The notes beneath the pieces were generated by a model. That model was not told the DNA's origin. It saw only the letters and a list, made by a program, of their open reading frames with translations, and searched no databases. The translations under genes and the position numbers were made by a program. Of a stretch of 64,000 nt of DNA, positions 1 through 10,098 are shown one piece after another. Source of the stretch: Coix lacryma-jobi var. lacryma-jobi (lineage: Eukaryota > Streptophyta > Magnoliopsida > Poales > Poaceae); contig CM019823.1 in assembly GCA_009763385.1 (NCBI GenBank), positions 42,961,828-43,025,827 of the forward strand. Direction: 5' to 3'. Position 1 is the first letter of the stretch. Each line of letters starts with the position of its first letter.

Positions 1-271
1 GGGGGCTTCGGGGTGAGGAGCCCACTTGGCCAGTTGACGCGTTCCCGCACCCGTCGCCTCTCTCTCGCGAAGCCTCGTGTCATTCGCTTTTGGCGAAAGC
101 TGCTGGTGTCTGCTTTGACCATTCGCTGGGCGACCGTGGTACGTAACTCTCTTTTGCCTTTGCTTGCTTTCGGTTTATTTCATTTTTCGAATATGTGATT
201 CTATCGCCGTTATTTTCTTTTTCTTCTTTTTGTATGCTTGCGTTGTTCATTCGTCTTTCGCGCCATGTTAG

Positions 272-3200
272 ATGGCGTCTTCCGATTCCTCGTCGACTTC
301 GAGCTCTAGCGAAAGCAGTGGCGCCTCTGAGTCCGCCCGCCGCGAGAGTAGCGCTGACGTTTCGATTGGATCCGGGGAAGCTCCGCGGGTAGCAAGTCAC
401 AGCGGGAGCTTGTCTGATGACGGAGATTTCTGTGTGGTTTCGGTTCCGACGGACTGTTCCTTTTTTCTCGGCACTTCGCGAATGACAGCCGCCGGTTTGC
501 AAGCATTGGCTGACAAGGGGCCCCTAAGGAAAGACCATTTGGCGAATTGTCGGGTCCCTGGAGACGAAGAGGTGCTGATTCCGTGACCCAACGAGGCGAT
601 TGTTTTTCGCGACTATTTCGCCGCCGGTTTGGACTTTCCACTTGAAGAGTTCGTCTCGGACGTCCTTTCGGGGTTCGAGGTGCAACTTCACCAGCTGACA
701 CCGAACACTTTTGTCAGGCTCGGTGTATTCGCACAAGCTATGAAAATGCTTGGTTGTAAACCGCGAGCGGATGTTTTCGTGCGGTTTTATGATATCCATC
801 GTCGATCGACGAAAGTGAACGACCCCTACCTGGGAAGTAAACTGCCCAGCGAAATTGGGTGCATCAACTTTGTTCCGCGGAAGACACGAGGCAGCGTTTC
901 CATTTCGCTTACCTACCGAAACAAGTGGCCAGAGTGGAAACGCTCCTGGTTCTACTATCACGTTTGCTCAGACGAAACTGTCGCCGCTGAACTGGGTAAA
1001 GGGGAGAAGAAAGGTTCCCCGCTCGTGTCGGTTCTGGAGAGGTACCCCGGAAGACACCTTCCGCTTGTTGTGTTGGGCCGTGAAGAAGCTATTCCGTGCG
1101 GAGACGCTTACGCGCTCACCGCTCGATTCCAGATTAGTCGAGATCTGGTGGAGGAATGGATGGCGATCGGAATGAATCCACTCTGCACCGCAACTTCTTT
1201 TGAAGAATTTTCTGACAAGGACGGGTATCGGGGCCCTCTTCTGCTGCTGGAGAAACCCGCGAATTTCTCTGACGATGATCACTACGTGAAGTATATCAAA
1301 AGTGAAGCGAAGAAGATTTGCGGGCCGTATTTGTGGAAGGAGAGCGAGTTCCAACTCGGTAATCTTGGCCGGAGTCGCCGCTTGAACCGAGCTTTTGATG
1401 CGATGGGCGTTACGTATGCCGAAAGGCCTATGGTTGACGAAAGCGAGGGGGAGACCGGAAACCCGAGGGCGAAAGGCAAGGGCGTGGGGGACGCAGCGGC
1501 GTGGTTCCACAGCGGAAGGTTGCTGAGTCTGGTGATATTCGCATTGGCCGTCTGATTGCGAAGCCGATGCTTAAGAGCGGGAAAGGAGCATTGGAGTCAA
1601 TCCCCGATGTTGATCCTTTCGATCACCCGAGGGTGGTTAGTTTCTGCTTTTTGCGCATACGCATTATATTTATTTATTTTTTATTTATATTTTTTTGTTT
1701 TTTTTTTGCTTAACGTCACGTGTGCTTGGATGCGGCTTTCGCATTTTGCTGCCGTTTTCGAGAGTTTCGATTAATCGCCTTATTTGCTTACCGAAACCCT
1801 TTTTATGTAAACAGAGCACATCGTACGCTCCGGGAATGGCTCCGAAGAAATCGAGCGTGCCCCTTTCGCACACAGTCTTCGACGATGATACGTCGGTTGC
1901 TGAAATGCCAACCTTCGCGAAGGTTGGTGCCCGGAAGCCCTTTGGTCCGCCCGCTGCCACGGAGCGTCCGACGAAGAAAGCGAAAACTCCGCGCCCAGAC
2001 ACCTCTGTACGGGCGCTAGGCGAAAAGACTGCTGCTGGCGAAAAGGAGAGCGCATTCCTGAAAATGCCTGCCCCTGCTGCTGTTGACAGAGGTAAGCCAC
2101 GCCTTTCGCCGCGCTGCATTCGCCTGACATAAGAAATGGTGGAGGGGCAGCTTTTGGGTTACAGGCGGCTGGTTCTCGACGGGGTGCCATCGGACTACGA
2201 GAATCCGCGCTTTTATACTGGCTTGAGCTCGTCGAATGATACTGACGAAGCGAAAGAGGAATCTTATCGCGTTGCTCGTTCTTTAGGTGCGCCTTCGGAC
2301 GCCCAACTCGCTTGCCGACTTGACTTTCGTCGGACTGGAATCCTCCCCGGCGGCAGCGAAGAAGCCTCTAAATTTGTGGAGTTCTCACAAAAAGCTTTCG
2401 TCGCGCCGGAGATCGAAAGAGATCTCCTAAAAGTCAGCAGCTCGAAACTGGACGACGCTATATCCTTCCACCTGGCAAACGTAAGTTTTAAATTTTCGCC
2501 CTTGGCTTTTGGGGCTCTTTCGATGTTGTGATCGCATTTCATTGCTATTCGCAGGCTGCCGTTCTCACTCGCAGCCAGAGTAATCAGAGGGATCTCTACA
2601 CTCGCAAGATCGAACGCGAGAAACAGGAGTTGGACACGCAGCTGAAAAGGCTTGATGCATGGGTAGAGAAGCTTGGAACCGATCTTGAACTGCAGACGAA
2701 AAAAGCCGACGATGAGCGCGCCTCCAGGAAAGCCAGCCAAAGAGAGGTTGAAAGCCTCAAGAAGGAGCTTTCGCAGTTGAAGGCCGCCCATGCCAAAAGG
2801 GAAAGGTTGCTCCTTACTTCCGCTGAAGAAGCCGTATCTCGCTTCCGCGAGTGCCTTCGCAGCATCGGCGTCGAGGCGGAAGGTCCCTCCGAGCATAACA
2901 TTGACAACCTAGTCGGCTGGATCCGGACCGAAATGGAGTCACTTGAGGGGCATATGGCCCTCGGCCAGGATTACGCCGCCGTCACGGGCATCAAAGCGAT
3001 AGGGCACAGCCTCGTTGACGCCGACTGTTCGCATATCGCGGACCTTTCGGTCAGGGAGGTGGACTATTATTGGCGCACCCCCGAGGCAGCGAAAGTCTTG
3101 GGCAAGAGATTCTTTGATGAATTCTGGTTGGCCGGGGGGAACGATATGTCGCTTATGCAGTCCGCTATGGCTCGCGGGAAGGTATCTTCTAGCGATTGCT

Positions 3201-3917
3201 TACACTTTCGCGTGATGTTTTCTCTCACTCTTTCTTTTCTTTTCGCGGGATGAATGACACTTCCTCTGCACTGTGACCCCTGGTGCAGACTCCGGAGGAC
3301 AAGGCACATATTCGACAGGTGTTCACTGATTTCATTTCGGAGAAACGGGCGCGCGAAGCCGAGCCAGAAAAGGAGGCGAGCCCGCCCCAGCCTAATGATG
3401 AAGCCCCCGAGCTCGGCCGCTGCAGCTTCCTGCGACGCGAACGCCTCTCAAGACGCTGCGGTAGACGAATGTTTTTTAGGGCCCGCTTTTATTGTGTTGG
3501 TAGTATGTTCGTCGGCCTTATGTAAAACTTGGAACTTAAATTCGAATGTTGTATTTTGAACAGGGCGCGGGTGCGGGAACGCCGGACGTTCTCGACATCT
3601 GCCCGTTAATGATTAGGTCAGGCGATATCTGTGTCGGCGGTGACTTGTGGAGGAGTTTTCGCTCTAGGTTTCCGACGGCGTCGCTTTCCTCTTATCTGAA
3701 AAAGTGTGCTAAGAAGCTTAAGCGCACGGAGGACCGTTTACGTTCTTTTTACGAGAACTTTGACCGGCGCGAACTTGAGGTGAGGCGGAAGAGACGCGAG
3801 GCGTCGCGAGCGCCGTCAATCCTTGAGGACGCCCCGTTTGTTAAAATGGAGCCTGAAGACGCCGTGCTTTCGCCCAATGCGCGACGATTTAGCGTCCTAT
3901 TTCGCTCGCAGGAGTAG
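272..3917 (+). pseudogene. Antisense extra gene of the Tat element (gypsy-type Transposase_28-like protein), multi-exon, broken
   Basis: The start MASSDSSS (272) opens a Ser-rich leader. It is followed by the conserved block with FRDYFAAGLDFP, LTPNTFVRLGVFAQAM and WKRSWFYYHV typical of plant 'putative gypsy type transposon' (PF04195-like) proteins. A coiled-coil, Lys/Glu-rich half follows (2554-3180). Introns fit GT-AG rules at 2481-2554, 3182-3288 and 3461-3563, with others likely near 1631-1813 and 2091-2165. The last exon (3564-3917) ends in a basic/acidic helix and a TAG stop. Breaks are an in-frame TGA at 584-586 inside the conserved block and a frame change near 1500-1525. The gene runs opposite to gag-pol, as in Grande-type elements. 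Its function is unknown even in intact relatives. Positions 1-271 are its untranslated upstream sequence, with no clear TATA box. Confidence 0.75.
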
Positions 3918-4204
3918 TTTGCGAGTTTTTCGCTCGCTGAAAAGACCTGTGAATGCAAGTGCATTGTACAAACTTGCGTGAAATCCGGAAACCGATTGTG
4001 AAGTAAGAAATCGTTGAGATTATTGTTATTTCGGTGTTGCCATCGCCACGTGTATGTTCGTTTTATTGAGAATAAGGACTTGGTTTGTTTCGTTTGTCCG
4101 GCTAAGGGGTAATGGCCGCCCGCTGGCTGGCCGGAAACCCATGCTTGCGCAATTGTTACCTTTTTTACGGCGTTCTAGGCACGATTGCCTTCGTTGCAAG
4201 CCGG

Positions 4205-5080
4205 TAGTAAAGACGCGCCCGCCCCCACACACTTAGGCGAGGGGCGTTAGCATTCGCGCGAGGGAGCTTTCGCTGCGAGTCCCTCGGCCGGTGGCTGAGA
4301 CGCACCCGCCCCCACACACTTAGGCGAGGGGCGACAACGTTCGCGCGAGGGTGCTTTCGGTGCGAGCCCCTCGGCCGGTAGTAAAGACGCGCCCGCCCCC
4401 ACACACTTAGGCGAGGGGCGGTAGCATTCGCGCGAGGGAACTTTCGCTGCGAGCCCCTCGGCTGGTAGCTGAGACGCGCCCGCCCCCACACACTTAGGCG
4501 AGGGGCGACAGCGTTCGCGCGAGGGTGCTTTCGGTGCGAGCCCCTCGGCTGGTAGTATAGACGCGCTCGCCCCCACACACTTAGGCTAGGGGCGGTAGCA
4601 TTCGCGCGAGGGTGCTTTCGGTGCGAGCCCCTCGGTTGGTAGTAAAGACGCGCCCGCCCCCACACACTTAGGCGAGGGGCGGTAGCATTCGCGCGAGGGT
4701 GCTTTCGATGCGAGCCCCTCGGTCGGTAGTAAAGACGCGCCCGCCCCCACACACTTAGGCTAGGGGCGGTAGCATTCGCGCGAGGGTGCTTTCGGTGCGA
4801 GCCCCTCGGTCGGTAGTAAAGACGCGCCCGCCCCACACACTTAGGCGAGGGGCGGTAGCATTCGCGCGAGGGTGCTTTCGGTGCGAGCCCCTCGGCCGGT
4901 AGTAAAGACGCGCCCGCCCCCACACACTTAGGCGAGGGGCGGTAGCATTCGCGCGAGGGTGCTTTCGTTGCGAGCCCCTCGGTCGGTAGTAAAGACGCGC
5001 CCGCCCCCACACACTTAGGCGAGAGACGGTAGCATTCGCGCGAGGGTGCTTTCGTTGCGAGCCCCTCGGTCCAGTTGGCC
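4205..5080. repeat. 87-bp minisatellite, about 10 copies, in the Tat 3' region
   Basis: The motif ACTTAGG recurs at 4231, 4318, 4405, 4492, 4579, 4666, 4753, 4839, 4926 and 5013, giving a period of 87 bp with one 86-bp unit. Each unit also carries CGCCCGCCCCCACACAC and TTCGCGCGAGGG. Because 87 is a multiple of three, the minus strand shows long repetitive open frames (up to 281 codons); I regard these as by-products of the repeat, not genes. Copies differ by a few substitutions. Tat elements are known for hypervariable tandem repeats at this place. Confidence 0.95.
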
Positions 5081-5624
5081 GCGAGATCGGGTGTTAGCGG
5101 TCTGTTGAAGTTGGGGAAATCGATTGACGAAAGTGCCTTTATATATTGCCGGAAGGAGGTTTACAACCGGCTATAACTACGACATTGCACTTATTGTCAT
5201 CCGGCAACGTGCACGGCCTGGTTCATCTGCTAGCCGTAGTTTGAGATGGGATTGCCACTCAAAGGGACTCTCGCCTATAGTTACTGGATTGGTGACGATA
5301 GGTGGACGCGACGCCGATGACACAATCATCAAAGCGAAAGCGTGGCTCCTGATGCTTCCTGTTCGCATTTTTGCTAATGGGCCGACTGCCTGGGACTAAC
5401 ATTTTGCAGAGACTCGGCCGTTTTGGATGGTTGGGAGGCTTGCACCCTGGTGTCTATTTATATTGCCTTACCCTTGTTGCGGGAGGACTGCATTTACTCC
5501 CTTGGCTGTACTTGTGGGCGTTTGGTAGGTGAAAGGTTAGTATGGCATTTATGCTCTTTGCGGCTACTGGGGCCTGCCAGCTGTCCTTGTCGCCTGGCAA
5601 GGACTGCTCGACTTGCTTGCTGGC
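5081..5624. other. Non-coding stretch of the Tat 3' region
   Basis: It lies between the two minisatellites of the Tat element. Short open frames exist but have no recognisable domain or codon signature. I see no promoter or RNA gene. It is best read as untranslated retroelement sequence. Confidence 0.6.
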
Positions 5625-5899
5625 TTTCGTTCCGCCCTCTCGTTTGGTCGGAGGGTCGGTTTTTACATAGCCCGCAGGCTTTCATTCCGCCCTCGCGTTT
5701 TGTCGGAGGGTCGGTTTTTACATAGCCCGCAGGCTTTCGTTCCGCCCTCGCGTTTTGTCGGAGGGTCGGTTTTCACATAGCCCGCAGGCTTTCGTTCCGC
5801 CCTCGCGTTTTGCCGGAGGGTCGGTTTTCACATAGCCCGCAGGCTTTCGTTTCGCCCTCGCGTTTTGTCGGAGGGTCGGTTTTCACATAGCCCGCAGGC
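5625..5899. repeat. 55-bp minisatellite, 5 copies
   Basis: Units start at 5625, 5680, 5735, 5790 and 5845, each containing TTCCGCCCTCGCGTTTTGTC, GGAGGGTCGGTTTT and ACATAGCCCGCAGGC. Copies 2 to 5 are nearly identical; the first is more diverged. It is a second, independent tandem array in the same retroelement 3' region. Confidence 0.95.
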
Positions 5900-6210
5900 T
5901 TTCGAGATTGTCGGTGGATGTGAAGGGTCTCTTTCGCCCTAGCTCCCCGACATTCTGTTTTCACCACATTTTAATGACGAATGTCTCAACCTTATGTTTG
6001 GTTGACTTCATCTTTTACCGAGCCACGCGATATTTTTAGGGGAATTACGTTTTCTTTCGCAATGTAGCGGTTACATTCGGCTGCCTCGTTAAAAAACCTC
6101 GCACCCCGATGAAGGGCTTCCCCGGCGAGGAAAAAGAGTGCAACCGACCTTTGATTACAAAAATGGTGAAAGATGGAAAAGAAATTTACATCGAAGTTCA
6201 AAAAGATAAA
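5900..6210. other. Untranslated sequence just 3' of the Tat integrase
   Basis: There is no gene. It holds the segment with TTAAAAAACCTCGCACC and GGCGAGGAAAAAGAGTGCAA (about 6089-6142), a type of conserved sequence often found downstream of pol in RIRE2-like elements. Its role is not known to me. Confidence 0.5.
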
Positions 6211-9200
6211 TTACGGGTAGAAACGGCGCAGATTGCTCGCGTTCCATGTGTGGGCTGATTCTTCGCCCTTGTCATCCAACAACCGGAATACACCGGGTGC
6301 TGCCATGCTTGCCACGATGAAGGGGCCTTGCCATTGCGATTGCAGCTTACCTTGCTTGTCTGGCTGCCGAATGGTGACCATGTCTCCAGGCTTGATATCC
6401 TTTCGGACTATCGTCTTGTCCATGTGATGCTTCGTTTCGGCATGGTACTTCTCGAGATTATCTGCAGCTTGCAGTCTTACTTCTTCGATAGTGTCGAGTT
6501 CGAGGTGTCTTTGCTCTTGGGTTGTTGGGGCCAATTCGGTTCGGAAGGAGCCCAGCTTTACCTCTTCCGGGGTGACTGCTTCCTCGCCGTAAAGTAACCT
6601 GAACGGGGTGAAGCCGGTAGCTCTGGACCGTGAGATGTTGTGTCCCCACACAGCCGTTGTTAGGGTGTTGGCCCACTTGCCTTTCGGCGAGTCGTATAAG
6701 GATTTCGAAATTACCGAGAAGATTAGGCCATTCGCTCTCTCGACAGCCCCGTTTGCCTGCGGGTAATTTACTGAGGCGAAGTTAAGCTTTGTGCTGAGTT
6801 CATCACAGAAACTCCTGAATTCGGCGCAATCGAACTGCTTCCCATTGTCGCAGGTGATGAATGACGGAACACCGAAATGACAGATTATCCTCTGCCAGAC
6901 GAATTTGGTTAAGGAGGTGGAAGTTATGCTAGCGAGGGCCTTCGCTTCCACCCACTTGGTGAAATACTCGAGAGCAACTGCTGCGAAACGCAGGTTGCCC
7001 GGAGCTGCCGGTAGCGGGCCGACTATGTCGATGCCCCATCTCTGCAAAGGCCAGGTCGGTACTATCGGCGTGGTTTCATTTGCTGGGGCTTTCTGGTTTT
7101 TGGCGAACATCTGGCAACCTTTGCAACATTTGACCAGCTCTCTGGCGTCTGATGCGGCGGAAGGCCAATAAAATCCTTGCCTCATTGCTCTGTGTGCTAT
7201 TTCGTGAGGCCCTCTGTGCGCTCCGCACATTCCGGCGTGCATTTCTTCGAGTAGCTGGATGCCTTCGTGTTTGCTTATGCATTTTAGAAGAGGAGCTGTT
7301 ATCCCGTTTTTGAACAACTGCTCTCCGATGATTGAGTAACCTTTCGCTCTGCTGGCCATCCTTTCGACATCCTTCCTAGACTCCGGCTCGTATGTCCCGG
7401 CTAGATAAGCGAATATCTGTGACCTCCAGTCATCACTGACGATAGCGTGTACCGAACTTGGATGATCTTCCTCCTCTTTCACGGCTTTGGCCGAAAGGAC
7501 TTGATAAAACACATCTGGTGGTAGTGGCAGATTTTGTGCTGCGGCTTTGGCCAGTTCATCTGCCTCTGTGTTTTCGGCTCTTGGGATGTGACGTAAGGTG
7601 AAACCGGCAAAGTACTTCTCCATTCTTCTGATTGCTGCCAGATACTTGGCTAACTCTGGTTCTCTTGCTGTGAAATCCTTTTCGGCGTGACCCACAACGA
7701 CTTGGGAATCTGACTTGACTATGCATCTTCTCGCTCCGATTGCTCGGAGCTTTCGTAATCCCAACAGCACGGCTTCATATTCGGCGGTGTTGTTGGTTGT
7801 GAGGAATTGCAACCTTGTGGCGAATCTGACCTTCGGTCCTCTTGGCGGGGTTAGGATCGCCGAGATTCCGGCTCCAGCCATTCCCCAGGCGCCATCACAA
7901 TTTACGGTCCATACGGGCTCCTCGAATTCGAGAGTTGTGTCGAAAGCCGCGGGAGTCCAGTCTGCTATGAAATCTGCCAACGCCTGCGACTTGATTGCGG
8001 ATCGATGTTGGAAGTCGATCACATATTCGTTTAGCTCCGCCGCCCACTTGCCGATTCGGCCGATAGCTTCGTTGTTGCGGAACAAGGCTTCCAATGGCTG
8101 AGCCGATAGGACTATGATGTGGTGGGATTGAAAGTAGTGCTTTAGTTTCCTGGAAGCCATTACCACCGTATAAGCTATCTTCTCTAGCTCTGAATAATTC
8201 AGTTTTGCTCCCGACAAGGCCTCAGAGACGAAGTAGATCGGGAACTGCATCATCTTGTTTTCGTGTTCCCTCTCATCCACCAATATTGCGCTTACAGTGG
8301 TGTGAGATGCTGCGAGATACAACAAAAGTGTCGCTTCCGGCGATGGTTTAGATAGCGTGGTTAGCTTTGTCAGGTACTCCTTAAGCTGCTGGAAAGTCTG
8401 CCGCTGCTCTTCTCCCCAATCGAAAGGATCAGAGCTGCGCAAAGTTCTGAAGAATGGTAGCCCTTTTTCGGCGGACCTTGCGATAAATCTGTTCAAAGAT
8501 GCCAGCCTTCCTGTCAACCTTTGCACCTGCTTTTGGCTTGAGGGTGGTTGCATGTTGACGATTGTCGCTGTCTTGTCGGGATTGGCTTCAATTCCTCTTG
8601 CCGAAACCAGGCAACCGAGGAGCTTGCCTTTCTTGATGCCGAAAATGCACTTGTCAGGGTTGAGCTTCAGACCACTTTTTCGGAGATTGCCGAAAGTCTC
8701 GAGTAAGTCTGCTTGATGATCTTCCTGTCTGTCACTCTTGACCACTATATCGTCAACGTAAGCCAACAAGTTTTTCTTTTGCTTCTGGCTTTCGAACACC
8801 TTGTCAGTCATCCGCGAGAATGTAGGGCCTGCATTCCGTAGCCCTTCCGGCATCCGTCGATAGCAATATGTGCCTGTTGGGGTGATAAAACTGGTTTTCT
8901 CCTCATCGTCGGGATGGAGCCATATCTGGTGATAACCTGAAAAACAATCTAGCAAACTCATTATTTCACAACCGGATGCGATGTCGACGAGCTTGTCGAT
9001 ACGAGGCAAAGGGTACGGATCCTTCGGGCAGCATTTGTTGAGGTCGGTGAAATCGACGCACATTCGCCACTTTCCATTCTTCTTTTTCACCAAGACAACG
9101 TTCGCCAGCCATTCGGGGTACTGGATTGGTCGGATTACTCCCGCATCGAGTAATCTTTGCACTTCGGCTTTCGCCGCATCTGCCCTTTCGTTTGACATCT

Positions 9201-10098
9201 TTCTCAGTTTTTGCTTTCTGGGCTTAGCGCCGCTTGCGACGTTCAAACTGTGCTGGGCGAGATCTCTGCTAACGCCTTGCAAGTCGTTTGCTGACCAAGC
9301 GAAAATGTCATCGTTGTTCACGAGGAAAGATGCCAGAGCACTTCTTTCTTCTTCTGGCATGCTTAACCCAATGTGCACAGCTCTTTCGGGCCTGGAGGCC
9401 GCGAGCGGAATCCTTACCGTTTCTTCGGCTGCCCCAACCTTGCATTCCGACGGGCTGACGATAGCGTGCTCTTCGGTGGTTGTTTGCATTTCGTCTTTGT
9501 TCGCCACCTCATTGATAAGGCTATAGTCGGGGGTTGGTTTTCCCTCAATTCTTCTAGAGGCTTGCTGATCTCCATGTACAGTGATAATGCCGAAAGGGGA
9601 TGACATTTTCATGCACAGGTAGCTTTGCTTGATGACGACGTTAAACTTGTTGGTGAAACCTCTGCCGAAAATGGCAGTATAGGGATAATCCATATTTACT
9701 ATGTCGAATGTCAGCGTTTCGGTGCGGACTTTTTCCCCTTCGGCGAAAGATACAGGGATTTGCTTTTTGCCGATAGCGTCAATCTTTCTTCCTCTGAACC
9801 CGTATAGCGAATTACTAGCGGGGTCCAAACTGCGCCTGTCAAATCCCATCGCCTCGAAAGCTTTGACGAATAATATGTCTGCTGAGCTTCCGGTGTCAAT
9901 CAGAATGTTATGCAGGGTGAAACCAGCCACATTGGTCGTGGCGACGAAAGCGTCACAATGCGGGTAATCGCGGACTTTGAAATCTGACTCGTCGAAACAT
10001 ATCGGCGCTAATGACCAAGCTGGCCTGTTCAGTGGAAGCCTTGGTGATACCGTCTGGACTCTTCGGTGATAGTCCTTTCTCGCCCTTTTGCTTTCGTG
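6211..10098 (-). CDS. pol: Tat pol: protease, reverse transcriptase, RNase H, second RNase H, integrase
   Basis: This is the replication polyprotein of the Tat element. The frame is open from the stop that ends gag (10099-10101) to 6211. The first in-frame start-like codon usually taken (9930) is GTG, so translation probably continues from gag. Residues counted from 9930: protease DTGSS about 12-16; RT with YVDD about 391-394; a Ty3-type RNase H; a second, archaeal-type RNase H starting at WTVNCDGAWG about 674; then the integrase zinc region and catalytic D about 967, D about 1027 and E about 1063. The last two have exactly the D-35-E spacing. There is no chromodomain, as expected for Tat. 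Gag and pol are in the same frame separated by one TAG. No frameshift or stop interrupts the 1239 codons, so the enzyme set looks intact. Confidence 0.93.
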   Translation of the reverse strand, partial: HESKRARKDYHRRVQTVSPRLPLNRPAWSLAPICFDESDFKVRDYPHCDAFVATTNVAGFTLHNILIDTGSSADILFVKAFEAMGFDRRSLDPASNSLYGFRGRKIDAIGKKQIPVSFAEGEKVRTETLTFDIVNMDYPYTAIFGRGFTNKFNVVIKQSYLCMKMSSPFGIITVHGDQQASRRIEGKPTPDYSLINEVANKDEMQTTTEEHAIVSPSECKVGAAEETVRIPLAASRPERAVHIGLSMPEEERSALASFLVNNDDIFAWSANDLQGVSRDLAQHSLNVASGAKPRKQKLRKMSNERADAAKAEVQRLLDAGVIRPIQYPEWLANVVLVKKKNGKWRMCVDFTDLNKCCPKDPYPLPRIDKLVDIASGCEIMSLLDCFSGYHQIWLHPDDEEKTSFITPTGTYCYRRMPEGLRNAGPTFSRMTDKVFESQKQKKNLLAYVDDIVVKSDRQEDHQADLLETFGNLRKSGLKLNPDKCIFGIKKGKLLGCLVSARGIEANPDKTATIVNMQPPSSQKQVQRLTGRLASLNRFIARSAEKGLPFFRTLRSSDPFDWGEEQRQTFQQLKEYLTKLTTLSKPSPEATLLLYLAASHTTVSAILVDEREHENKMMQFPIYFVSEALSGAKLNYSELEKIAYTVVMASRKLKHYFQSHHIIVLSAQPLEALFRNNEAIGRIGKWAAELNEYVIDFQHRSAIKSQALADFIADWTPAAFDTTLEFEEPVWTVNCDGAWGMAGAGISAILTPPRGPKVRFATRLQFLTTNNTAEYEAVLLGLRKLRAIGARRCIVKSDSQVVVGHAEKDFTAREPELAKYLAAIRRMEKYFAGFTLRHIPRAENTEADELAKAAAQNLPLPPDVFYQVLSAKAVKEEEDHPSSVHAIVSDDWRSQIFAYLAGTYEPESRKDVERMASRAKGYSIIGEQLFKNGITAPLLKCISKHEGIQLLEEMHAGMCGAHRGPHEIAHRAMRQGFYWPSAASDARELVKCCKGCQMFAKNQKAPANETTPIVPTWPLQRWGIDIVGPLPAAPGNLRFAAVALEYFTKWVEAKALASITSTSLTKFVWQRIICHFGVPSFITCDNGKQFDCAEFRSFCDELSTKLNFASVNYPQANGAVERANGLIFSVISKSLYDSPKGKWANTLTTAVWGHNISRSRATGFTPFRLLYGEEAVTPEEVKLGSFRTELAPTTQEQRHLELDTIEEVRLQAADNLEKYHAETKHHMDKTIVRKDIKPGDMVTIRQPDKQGKLQSQWQGPFIVASMAAPGVFRLLDDKGEESAHTWNASNLRRFYP

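Noticed and set aside
4165..5010. 281-codon minus-strand open frame
   Set aside because: It lies wholly inside the 87-bp minisatellite; openness follows from a period divisible by three, and the 'protein' is a pure repeat.
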